From the NCBI GenBank assembly GCA_013822265.1, contig PNKD01000012.1:1-56114 (forward strand): a stretch of 56,114 nt of DNA. Direction: 5' to 3'. The position numbers were made by a program, and so were the translations under genes. Source of the stretch: Leptothrix sp. (in: b-proteobacteria) (GTDB lineage Bacteria > Pseudomonadota > Gammaproteobacteria > Burkholderiales > Burkholderiaceae_C). Shown here one piece after another: positions 41,229-48,840 of the stretch (position 1 is its first letter; every line of letters starts with the position of its first letter). The notes beneath the pieces are model-generated. The model did not search any database. It was not told where the DNA came from and worked only from the letters and a program-made list of their open reading frames with translations.

Positions 41229-41591
41229 TCAACGGATCACCTTGCCGATGACCTCGACCAGCTTGGCCGGGTCGAAGGGCTTGACCAGCCAGCCGGTGGC
41301 GCCGGCGGCGCGACCGGCCTGCTTCATCTGGTCGGAGCTTTCCGTGGTCAGGATCAGGATGGGCGTGTTCTTGAACTTGGGGTTCTCGCGCAGCTTCTTC
41401 GTCAGGCTGATGCCGTCCATGCGGGGCATGTTCTGGTCGGTCAGCACGAGGTTGAAGTCGCGGCTGTTGGCCTTCTCGTAGGCGTCCTGGCCGTCGACGG
41501 CCTCCACCACGTTGAAGCCAGCGTTCTTCAGCGTGAAGGACACCATCTGGCGCATCGAGGCGCTGTCGTCTACGGCAAGGATCGAGTGCAT
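41229..41591 (-). CDS. cheY: Chemotaxis response regulator CheY
   Basis: A 120-residue single-domain receiver: acidic pair DD at 8-9, phospho-Asp52 in LVLTDQNMPRMDG, Thr near 82 (ILTTES) and Lys104 (WLVKPF). It is the diffusible output to the flagellar motor. ATG 41591 has GGAGAG upstream. It lies between the CheZ-like gene and cheA. Confidence 0.95.
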   Translation of the reverse strand: MHSILAVDDSASMRQMVSFTLKNAGFNVVEAVDGQDAYEKANSRDFNLVLTDQNMPRMDGISLTKKLRENPKFKNTPILILTTESSDQMKQAGRAAGATGWLVKPFDPAKLVEVIGKVIR

Positions 41592-41653
41592 TTGGGGCTC
41601 TCCGGGAAGTCTCTTGGGTCGCGGTAGTGAAGGCTGGAAGCGGCTGGCGGCGC

Positions 41654-42139
41654 TCAGAACAGGTCGATGGAGCCAGCGTCCATCTCGTCCTGCGTCACCG
41701 GGTTGGGGCGCAAGGGTGCGGCTTCGACGACGGCCACGCCGTCCTCGTCGTCGCCCATGGTGTCTGCGGCCAGGCGATCGGCGCAGTTGCGCAGCCGGCG
41801 CGTGGTGTGGTCGACGAGTTGCGAGGCCATGTCCTGGAACTGCATCGCCGTGATGGCCGCGGCCATGTGCTGCATGGCGGCGTGCAGTTCGGGGGCCTCG
41901 ACCTCGGGATGCGCGGCAATGCGGCGCAGCATCGTGCGCAGTTCGCTGTTGGCGCCATAGAAGCTGACCATCAGCGTCTCGCAGGCATCGACGAGCAGGC
42001 GCTGCAGGCGGTCCATGTCGTTGCTGGCCACCATCAGTTGGTCCTGCAGGTCCGCCGCAGCGAGCAAGGGCATGGCGCCGCTCATCGGGCTGCCACCGGT
42101 CGGATCGGTCTGCGGTGAGGAGTCTTCCTGAGCGAGCAT
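41654..42139 (-). CDS. CheZ-like chemotaxis phosphatase (short form)
   Basis: A 161-residue, mostly helical protein, shorter than E. coli CheZ (214). The helix segment AITAMQFQDMASQLVDHTTRR resembles the CheZ active-site stretch (QFQDLTGQ), and the acidic/hydrophobic end (DEMDAGSIDLF) resembles the CheY-binding C-terminus of CheZ. CheZ speeds CheY-P dephosphorylation. Position directly upstream of cheY supports this. I chose ATG 42139 because GGAG precedes it at seven bases. Alternatively it is an unrelated helical chemotaxis protein; the match is by motif only. Confidence 0.7.
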   Translation of the reverse strand: MLAQEDSSPQTDPTGGSPMSGAMPLLAAADLQDQLMVASNDMDRLQRLLVDACETLMVSFYGANSELRTMLRRIAAHPEVEAPELHAAMQHMAAAITAMQFQDMASQLVDHTTRRLRNCADRLAADTMGDDEDGVAVVEAAPLRPNPVTQDEMDAGSIDLF

Positions 42140-42211
42140 CGGGGCTCCATGGGCTGGTGGTCTGCGCAGGACCACCCCGGGGCAACGGCCGGGCACAGGT
42201 CCTACAAGTCA

Positions 42212-42239
42212 TTGTCGGCAGCTCCGCGGCCAACATTGA
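42212..42239 (-). promoter_or_regulatory. Sigma-28-like promoter of the chemotaxis operon
   Basis: On the minus strand TCAATG (42239-42234) is followed after 14 bases by GCCGACAA (42219-42212), 7 of 8 with the FliA -10 consensus GCCGATAA. It lies 73 bases before the CheZ-like start, at the head of the six-gene operon. Confidence 0.45.
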
Positions 42240-42327
42240 GCGAAAGATGAGTGCGTTCCGCCGCCATTTCGGAGCGGCAGGTCGGCCGGCAGGGTGTGGC
42301 GGGGGTGGCCTTTGCGATACTGACCCC

Positions 42328-43539
42328 ATGAACGGCCCGCCCGCGCCCACCCCGACCCCCGGCCCCGACGCCGGTGCGGCGGGACGTGCCTGGCGCGTGC
42401 TGCACCTGGAGGACAGCGAGCCCGATCACGCGCTGGCGTTGGCGCATCTCGGCCGCGGCGGCATGCGTGTGCAGGCCTTGCGCGTCGAGACGCGTGCCGA
42501 GTTCATGGCCGCGCTTCACCAGCCCTGGGACGTCGTTCTTTCCGACTACCACCTGCCGGGCCTCACCGGCCTGGACGCGCTGCAGCTGCTGCGCGAGCAC
42601 GCGATGGCCGGCGGCGCCGACCCGCCTTTCATCCTGGTGTCGGGCCAGATCGGCGAAGACACCGCCGTGGAGGCCATGCGCACCGGCGCTGCCGACTACC
42701 TGCTGAAGGCCAACCTGGCGCGGCTGGCGCCGGCGGTCGAACATGCCGTGGCCGCCAGCCGCACGCAGCGCGCGCGCATCGCCGCCGACCGCGAGCTGCA
42801 GGCCTCGCGAAAACGCCTGTCCGAACTCGCGCAGCACCTGCAGACCAGCGTCGAGGCCGAGCGCCAGGCCATCGCGCGCGAGATCCACGACGACGTCGGC
42901 GGCTCGTTGACGGCGCTGAAGTTCGAGCTCGACTGGATACGCCGCCATGCCGACAGCGACCCCGTGCGGCAGCGCGCGCTGTCGGCGCTGGAGACCGTGA
43001 CCGGCGCCATCGAGGCCAGCCAGCGCATCATGCAGAACCTGCGCCCGGCCATCCTCGAGCAGGGCCTGGTGGCGGCGCTGCAGTGGATGACCAGCCGTTT
43101 CGAGAAGCGCACCGCCATCGAGTGCGAGTTCCGCACCCCCGAGGCCAACCTGGCCGGCCCGCTGGCGCTGCCTGCCGGCGTGCCGCTGGTGGCCTACCGC
43201 ACCGCGCAGGAGGCGTTGACCAACGTCGGCAAGCACGCCCACGCGACGCGCGTGGTGGTCGACCTGTCGCTCACCGGCGGCGTGCTGTCGCTCGAGGTCA
43301 GCGACAACGGCCGCGGCCTGGCCAGCGCCGACCTCGCCAAGGCCGCGAGCTTCGGCATCCGCGGTCTGCACGAGCGCGCCTCCACCGTGGGCGGCTGGGT
43401 CGACCTGAGCAGCAGCGCCCGAGGCACCACGCTAATCCTGTCGGTGCCCATCGACGCCGGCTTCGGCCGGCACGGCGCGCCGCCCGATGGCCGTGTCGAC
43501 CCCGACGACGCCGAGAACTCGGCCTGGACGGCGCTCTGA
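42328..43539 (+). CDS. Receiver-histidine kinase fusion (NarL-partner type)
   Basis: A 403-residue cytoplasmic protein. An N-terminal receiver (~20-145: HLEDSEPDHALAL, phospho-Asp in VVLSDYHLPGLTG, LLKANL) is joined by a coiled coil to a HisKA_3 kinase (ERQAIAREIHDDVGGSLTALK, His in EIHDD) and an ATPase domain (VSDNGRGL, FGIRGLHERAS). There is no membrane segment, so it probably receives phosphate or a signal from another protein. ATG 42328. It is divergent from the chemotaxis operon and 58 bases upstream of a NarL-type regulator, its likely partner. Confidence 0.9.
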   Translation: MNGPPAPTPTPGPDAGAAGRAWRVLHLEDSEPDHALALAHLGRGGMRVQALRVETRAEFMAALHQPWDVVLSDYHLPGLTGLDALQLLREHAMAGGADPPFILVSGQIGEDTAVEAMRTGAADYLLKANLARLAPAVEHAVAASRTQRARIAADRELQASRKRLSELAQHLQTSVEAERQAIAREIHDDVGGSLTALKFELDWIRRHADSDPVRQRALSALETVTGAIEASQRIMQNLRPAILEQGLVAALQWMTSRFEKRTAIECEFRTPEANLAGPLALPAGVPLVAYRTAQEALTNVGKHAHATRVVVDLSLTGGVLSLEVSDNGRGLASADLAKAASFGIRGLHERASTVGGWVDLSSSARGTTLILSVPIDAGFGRHGAPPDGRVDPDDAENSAWTAL

Positions 43540-43597
43540 GCACCGACGGTCGACTCGCTGCGCCCCTTCATCGCCCCACACAGCCCGAGTCCAAGAC

Positions 43598-44269
43598 ATG
43601 ATCGATGTGCTTCTTTGCGACGACCACGCGCTGATCCGCCGCGGCATCCGCGACACGCTGTCCGACGCGCCCGACATCCGCGTCGTCGGTGAGGCGGGCG
43701 ACTACGGCGAACTGCGCGCGCTGATGCGCACGCTGGGCCAGGACCCGGCGCGCGAGGGCCACCGCAACGGCGCCTGCGACGTGCTGGTGCTGGACATCAA
43801 CCTGCCCGGCCGCAGCGGCCTCGACGCGCTGCACGCGCTGAAGGACGAGGGCTCGCCGGTCAAGGTGCTGGTGGTCAGCATGTACCCCGAAGACCAGTAC
43901 GCCATCCGCGCGCTGCGCGCCGGCGCCTACGGCTACGTCAACAAGGGCGGCGACCCGCAGCTGCTGGTGCAGGCCGTGCGCACGGTGGCGCAGGGGCGCA
44001 AGTACGTCACGCCCGAGATCGCGCAGATGCTGGTGGAGAGCCTGACCACGCCGGTCACCGAGAACCCGCACCAGAAGCTGAGCGACCGCGAACTGCAGAC
44101 GCTGGTGATGATCGCCAGCGGCAAGCGCCTGGCCGACATTGCCGAAGAGCTGATGCTCAGCCCCAAGACCGTCTCGGTCTACCGCGCCCGCGTGCTCGAG
44201 AAGCTGCAACTGGCCAACAACTCGGAGCTGACGGTGTATGCCATCCGCAGCGGGTTGGTCGGGCAGTAG
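43598..44269 (+). CDS. NarL/LuxR-family response regulator
   Basis: A 223-residue regulator with receiver (DD at 8-9; phospho-Asp66 in LVLDINLPGRSG; Lys in YVNKGG) and LuxR-type helix-turn-helix (LSDRELQTLVMIASGKRLAD, then LMLSPKTVSVYRARVLEKL). The receiver has an insertion of about 12 residues (LGQDPAREGHRNGAC) before its phospho-Asp strand. It is downstream of the receiver-kinase fusion and its 3' end overlaps the proposed start of the SenA-like gene by 32 bases. Confidence 0.93.
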   Translation: MIDVLLCDDHALIRRGIRDTLSDAPDIRVVGEAGDYGELRALMRTLGQDPAREGHRNGACDVLVLDINLPGRSGLDALHALKDEGSPVKVLVVSMYPEDQYAIRALRAGAYGYVNKGGDPQLLVQAVRTVAQGRKYVTPEIAQMLVESLTTPVTENPHQKLSDRELQTLVMIASGKRLADIAEELMLSPKTVSVYRARVLEKLQLANNSELTVYAIRSGLVGQ

Positions 44270-45440
44270 CCGGGCCGGCGGCGCCGGCGCGCCGGCCCGG
44301 CGCGAACTCGACGATGCGCACGGCGTGCGCCACGCCGGCGCAGAGCTGCTGTCGCTGGCGCTCATCGACAGCCGCAACCACCTGCTGCAGGCGCTGGGCG
44401 AGGACGAAACACCCGATACGCTGCGGCTGGCCGCCCACGCCGGCTGGTTTCAGGAGTACTGGATCGCGCGCCACGTGCAGCGCCAGCGCGGCGAAGCCTG
44501 CGCCGCCGGTGGCGTGCGCCTGGCGAGCATCGAGCCGCGCATCGACCGGTGGCTGGCGCCCGACGGTGCGGCGCCCGATCCCGAGGCGCTGCGCGACTAC
44601 CTCGTCGGCACGCTGGAGATCACGCTCGAACTGCTGGCCGGGTTGCCCGCGTCGGCACAGACGGACGCTGCCCTCCATCACTACCGCTGCAGCCTGCTGC
44701 ACGAGGACCGGCTGGGCGAACTGCTGGCCGTGCGCCTGAACCTGGGCGCGCCGCCCGCGCGTGCCGACCGGCCGGCGCTGGCGCTGCCGGCGCAGCGCTT
44801 CATGATGGGCACGCCACGCGGCGGCGGGCTGGTGCCGCACAACGAACGCTGGGCCTTCGAGGTGGCGGTGCCCGAGTTCGAGATCGACGCCGTGCCCGTG
44901 AGCTGGGCGCGCTATGTCGAGTTCGTTGCCGACGGGGGCTACGACCGTGCCGGCCTCTGGACCGAGGCCGGCTGGGCCTGGGTGCAGGCCGTGGGCCGGC
45001 GGGCGCCGGGCCGTGTCGAGCAGCTCGCGGGCGGCGTGCTGGTGGTGCGGGGCCGCGGGCGCACGGCGGCACTGCAGCGCGCCAGCGGCGCGCAGCCGGC
45101 GCTGCACGTCACGCGGTACGAGGCCGAGGCCTGGTGCCGCTGGGCCGGGCGCCGCCTGCCCACCGAGCCCGAGTGGGAGCTGGCGGCCCGCGTCGGCGGC
45201 GGGCTGGGTTTCGTCTGGGGTGATGTCTTCGAGTGGGTGGCCGGCAGCGCGCGGCCCTGGCCCGACGCGGGCGTGCCGGCACCGGGCGCGCTGGACGCCT
45301 TGCCCGTCCGGGCCGGCGTCGGCGTGCTGCGCGGCGGCTCGTTCGCGACGCGGCGACGCTGGTGCCATCCCCGGGCGCGGCGCTTCGCGGCGCCCGAGCG
45401 CGACGACCTGTACAGCGGCTTTCGCAGCTGCGCGCTCTAG
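44238..45440 (+). CDS. SenA/EgtB-like nonheme-iron sulfoxide/selenoxide synthase homologue
   Basis: A 400-residue DinB-FGE fusion of the EgtB superfamily. The DinB-like half has RNHLLQAL and HAGWFQEYW with the first iron His; the formylglycine-like half has FMMGTPRGG, RYEAEAWCRWAGRRLPTEPEWELAAR and the end VLRGGSFATRR...RDDLYSGFRSCAL, which I associate with SenA (selenoneine synthase) more than EgtB. The second iron motif, normally HxxxH, reads HEDRL, so one predicted iron ligand is Leu. The segment FVWGDVFEWVAG is compact, as in SenA. No senB or senC neighbours are in the window. ATG 44238 is the only reasonable start. Activity is doubtful. Confidence 0.75.
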   Translation: MPSAAGWSGSSRAGGAGAPARRELDDAHGVRHAGAELLSLALIDSRNHLLQALGEDETPDTLRLAAHAGWFQEYWIARHVQRQRGEACAAGGVRLASIEPRIDRWLAPDGAAPDPEALRDYLVGTLEITLELLAGLPASAQTDAALHHYRCSLLHEDRLGELLAVRLNLGAPPARADRPALALPAQRFMMGTPRGGGLVPHNERWAFEVAVPEFEIDAVPVSWARYVEFVADGGYDRAGLWTEAGWAWVQAVGRRAPGRVEQLAGGVLVVRGRGRTAALQRASGAQPALHVTRYEAEAWCRWAGRRLPTEPEWELAARVGGGLGFVWGDVFEWVAGSARPWPDAGVPAPGALDALPVRAGVGVLRGGSFATRRRWCHPRARRFAAPERDDLYSGFRSCAL

Positions 45441-45867
45441 CGACGCGGGCACTTCTTCACGCCGGCCCTGCGGCGCGGCGTTCACAAGTGCTTGCAAGTC
45501 GAGCACACTGCCGCCACTCGACCCTCACAGGGGTGGCCATGCGGCCGACTGTGAGCCGGCCGGGTAACGCGGGGGCGGCCAGCAGGCCGGTCGCGGCGCG
45601 AGGGGCAGGCGGACGTCGGTTCGCAGCATCCAGGACACGTCGCATGAGAGCCCGCATGATCACCCGTTCCACGGCGGCGGCCAAGGCCGATCGCCACCAC
45701 CCGTTCGAGACTTTCGCCGCCCCGCCGAGCGCGGCGTCGCGGCCCGTGGCCGCCGCCTTCCTGCGCCGGCGCGCTCCGCAGGGTCCGGCGCGCGCATCGA
45801 GCGGAAGTGCTCAAGACCGGCCTGGCGTCGTCGAAAACCGCTGAGTGCCCATGAGCTTCGAACCTCG
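45441..45867. other. 427-base intergenic region before the first GGDEF-EAL gene
   Basis: I see no protein gene I can support here; small open frames on both strands lack family resemblance. It contains a sigma-28-like promoter (45811-45837) and a six-codon leader frame (45851-45871). Earlier parts are GC-rich; I checked by eye for a GEMM c-di-GMP riboswitch and did not find its conserved core. Confidence 0.65.
45811..45837 (+). promoter_or_regulatory. Sigma-28-like promoter of the first GGDEF-EAL gene
   Basis: TCAAGA (45811-45816), 13 bases, then GTCGAAAA (45830-45837). Spacing equals that of TAAAGT-N13-GCCGATAA; the -10 matches 6 of 8. It ends 30 bases before the start codon. Confidence 0.45.
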
Positions 45868-45871
45868 ATGA
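45851..45871 (+). other. Six-codon leader frame overlapping the GGDEF-EAL start
   Basis: ATG at 45851 opens MSFEPR and stops at TGA 45869-45871, overlapping the main ATG (45868) as ATGA. It could couple translation of the two frames. No strong Shine-Dalgarno site is seen before either start. Confidence 0.35.
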
Positions 45872-48489
45872 CCCCCGACGTCGCATCGCCACCGGCGCCG
45901 CCGTGGGTATGGTTGCATCAGACATTGATGCCTGACTACAACCGGCCCGCCACGATCTACTGGTGGACAGTGGTCATGCTCGGCCTGGCCGCAGTGGTGT
46001 ATTCGGCCATTGCCGTGGCCGGCATGCCCCTGTCGACGCTGCTGCAGGTGCTGGGTGGCATGGCGGTGGCGATGCTGGCGGGCTTCTTCCCGGTGCGCGT
46101 CGGGCGTTCCACGAGTTCGTTTGCCGCCGGCGAGGTCTTCATCTTCCTGCTGCTGCTGATGCACGGGCCCGAGGCGGCCACGCTGGCCGCGGCCTGCGAG
46201 ACCCTGGTCGGCGCGATGCGCATGTCCAAGCGCTGGACCAGCCGCATCGCCAGCCCGATGCTGTCGGCCCTGGCCATGTTCTGCGCCGGCTCGCTGCTGG
46301 AGGCCATGCTGCACGGCCTGGAGCAGCGCAATATGACCAACGCCGGTCTGACCGTCGTCGCGGCGATGCTGTTCTCGCTGCTCTACTTCAGCGCCCACGG
46401 CCTGCTGATGTCGACCATCCTGCGCCTCAAGCGCGGCGAAGGCCCGAAGCTCGAGGACATGCTGGGCGTGTTCGGCTGGGTGGGCATCGCCATGGCCGGC
46501 AGTGCCGCGGTGGCCGCGCTGCTGTTCATCACCTTCAAGCAGTCGGGCTTCGGTGTGCTGGCCGCGGTGGTGCCCATCATGGCCATGCTGCTGGCCACGC
46601 TGCATTACTACAACCGCCAGCAAGAGGCCAGCGAGGCCATGCGCCTGGCCACCGAAGAGGCTGCCGCGCGCGAGGCCGAGGCGGCCGCGCGTGCAGCGGC
46701 GCGCGAGGCCGAGGTCGCGGCGCACCACCTGCAGCAGCTCAGGGACAGCGAACGGCGCTTTCACAGTGCCTTCACGCATGCCTCGATAGGCATGGCGCTG
46801 CTGTCCTTCGAGGGCCGCATCCTGCAGGCCAACGACGCGCTGCGCGAACTGCTGGGGGTCGACAACACCGGGCTGATCGACCGTGCGTTCAAGGGCTTCG
46901 TGATCGAAGCCGACCACGACGCGCTCGACGCCCAGATGGCGCTGGTCAGCGAACCCGGCTTCGAGGACTTCTTCGTCGAACTTCGCTGCCGCAACGCCGA
47001 ACAGGCCGAGGCCTGGGTTTCGCTGCACGGCAGCATGTTCACCGAGCCCGGCGCCACCGCGCCCTGCCTGATCCTGCAGGCCCACGACGTCACCGCGCGC
47101 CGCAACGCCGAGGCCGGCCTGCACCACATCGCCTTCCACGACAGCCTGACCGGCCTGCCCAACCGGCGCCGTTTCGCTGACCTGCTCGCGCAGGAGGTGG
47201 CCAGGGCCGTCGAAGACCCCAGGCAGGGCTACGCGGTGATGTTCCTCGACTTCGACAGCTTCAAGCACATCAACGACAGCATGGGCCACGCCGCGGGCGA
47301 CGAGTTTCTCGTCGGCGTCGCGCAGCGCATCCGCCACACCGTTCGCCCCGACGACGTGGTGGCCCGGCTGGGGGGCGACGAGTTCGCCGTGCTGCTGCAC
47401 CGCGTCGAGCACGAGGCCAGCGTGATCATGATGGCCGAGCGCCTGCTCAAGGCCTTGCGCCAGCCGATGGACGTGTCGGGCTCGACCCTGCGCTCCAGCG
47501 CCAGCATCGGCATCACCACCAGCGTCATCGGCTATGCGCAGCCCGAAGACGTGCTGCGCGACGCCGACATCGCGATGTACCGCGCCAAGGCCAACGGCAA
47601 GGACCGCTACGCCCTCTTCGACAGCACGCTGCACACCGAGGTGACGCGCCGCGTGCAACTGGAAGGCGACCTGCGGCGCGACATCGCCGAGGGACTGCTC
47701 TCGCTGGTCTACCAGCCGCTGTACAACCTGCACGACTCGCGCCTGGTCGGCTTCGAGGCGCTGGCGCGCTGGGCGCATCCCGAGCACGGCACCATCGGCC
47801 CCGACGTGTTCATCCCGATCGCCGAGGAGACCGGGCTCATCGTGCAGCTCACCGAGTTCGTGCTCAACAAGGCCAGCGCCGAGCTGCGGCAATGGCAGCA
47901 GCTCGACCCCGCGTTCGCCGAGCTGACGATGAACGTCAACATCTCGGCCAAGGACCTCGCGCAGGGCGGGCTGGTGGCGCGCATCACGCGGGCGCTGGTG
48001 GCCGCCCGGCTGGAGCCGCAGTACCTGCAGGTCGAGCTGACCGAGAACATCCTGATGGACCAGCTCAAGCTCGCCTTGCCGCTGCTCGAGGACCTGCGCA
48101 CCCTGGGCGTGGGCCTCAGCGTCGACGACTTCGGCACCGGCTACTCGTCGCTGTCGCACCTGTCCAGCCTGCCCGTCGACTGCCTGAAGATCGACCGCTC
48201 TTTCATCAACGGCATGCGCGCGGGTTCCAACGAAGCGGCGGTGGTGCGCGCGGTGGTCAATCTCGGCCAGTCGCTGCGCAAGCGCGTGGTCGCCGAAGGC
48301 ATAGAGACCGAGTCGCAGTTCGCGCAGCTGCGCGACATGGGCTGCCAGGCGGGCCAGGGCTATCACATGTCGCGCCCGCTCACGGCGATGGCGGTGCAGA
48401 GTCTGCTGGCACGCGAGCTGGCGGCGCGGAGCCCGGTCGCGGCCTCGGCGCCGGCGCCGGCGTTCACTGCGCTCAACTCGCTGCACTGA
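45868..48489 (+). CDS. Membrane PAS-GGDEF-EAL c-di-GMP enzyme, paralogue 1
   Basis: An 873-residue protein. About seven membrane segments (~30-245) form an unassigned sensor shared with the paralogue at 51379; a coiled coil and a PAS domain (~300-410: HASIGMALLSFEGRILQAND) follow. The GGDEF domain has intact LGGDEFAVL with an RxxD I-site-like RPDD ahead of it, so cyclase activity and product inhibition are possible. The EAL domain keeps FEALARW, LTENILMD, DDFGTGYSS and KIDRSFI, so phosphodiesterase activity is likely too. ATG 45868. It precedes the secreted subtilase gene on the same strand. Confidence 0.92.
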   Translation: MTPDVASPPAPPWVWLHQTLMPDYNRPATIYWWTVVMLGLAAVVYSAIAVAGMPLSTLLQVLGGMAVAMLAGFFPVRVGRSTSSFAAGEVFIFLLLLMHGPEAATLAAACETLVGAMRMSKRWTSRIASPMLSALAMFCAGSLLEAMLHGLEQRNMTNAGLTVVAAMLFSLLYFSAHGLLMSTILRLKRGEGPKLEDMLGVFGWVGIAMAGSAAVAALLFITFKQSGFGVLAAVVPIMAMLLATLHYYNRQQEASEAMRLATEEAAAREAEAAARAAAREAEVAAHHLQQLRDSERRFHSAFTHASIGMALLSFEGRILQANDALRELLGVDNTGLIDRAFKGFVIEADHDALDAQMALVSEPGFEDFFVELRCRNAEQAEAWVSLHGSMFTEPGATAPCLILQAHDVTARRNAEAGLHHIAFHDSLTGLPNRRRFADLLAQEVARAVEDPRQGYAVMFLDFDSFKHINDSMGHAAGDEFLVGVAQRIRHTVRPDDVVARLGGDEFAVLLHRVEHEASVIMMAERLLKALRQPMDVSGSTLRSSASIGITTSVIGYAQPEDVLRDADIAMYRAKANGKDRYALFDSTLHTEVTRRVQLEGDLRRDIAEGLLSLVYQPLYNLHDSRLVGFEALARWAHPEHGTIGPDVFIPIAEETGLIVQLTEFVLNKASAELRQWQQLDPAFAELTMNVNISAKDLAQGGLVARITRALVAARLEPQYLQVELTENILMDQLKLALPLLEDLRTLGVGLSVDDFGTGYSSLSHLSSLPVDCLKIDRSFINGMRAGSNEAAVVRAVVNLGQSLRKRVVAEGIETESQFAQLRDMGCQAGQGYHMSRPLTAMAVQSLLARELAARSPVAASAPAPAFTALNSLH

Positions 48490-48840
48490 AGGGCGGCAGG
48501 GCCGGTGCCGCGGGTTGCGGCGCCTCCAGGTTCAGGGGCGTGACGGTCGCCCCGTGCAGTGCGCCGCCCAGCCCGACCGGGTGCGCACTTCGCGGCGCCG
48601 GACGGCCAGGCCGGCGACAGGGCCGCCAAGGCTGCAATCGATCACGGTATAGGCCGATACATCTTGTATCCGACGCCGGGCTTCCGAGCACAATGCAGTC
48701 ATTCGCAAGGCGCGGGGGCGGCTCACCAGCCGACCGCAGCCGGCGCGGATCTCGCAGGGGTGGCGTGAGGCCGGCTGCGACGACATGCAAGTGAATCCGG
48801 CCGTGGGCCGTCCAACTTTCTTAGTCCGTCGAGGCTCCGT
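48490..48840. other. 351-base region before the subtilase gene
   Basis: No supported gene. It contains a GCCGATAC (48653-48660), a good sigma-28-like -10, with GCAATC 13 bases upstream as a poor -35 (3 of 6). A long leader of ~180 bases would follow. Confidence 0.5.
48634..48660 (+). promoter_or_regulatory. Weak sigma-28-like motif before the subtilase gene
   Basis: GCAATC (48634-48639)-N13-GCCGATAC (48653-48660). The -10 matches 7 of 8, the -35 only 3 of 6. Listed because three neighbouring units carry better versions. Confidence 0.25.

Noticed and set aside
42115..42327. Longer N-terminus for the receiver-kinase fusion
   Set aside because: The extra 71 residues are antisense to the CheZ-like gene start and its promoter and show no family similarity; ATG 42328 fits better.
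45457..45844. Short ORFs on both strands before the first GGDEF-EAL gene
   Set aside because: Arg/Ala-rich translations without motifs; no supporting ribosome sites.
45441..45867. Possible c-di-GMP riboswitch before the GGDEF-EAL gene
   Set aside because: Stems rich in GGCCGG and a CCGGGTAAC are present, but the conserved GEMM core (GACGCAAAGC-like) is missing.
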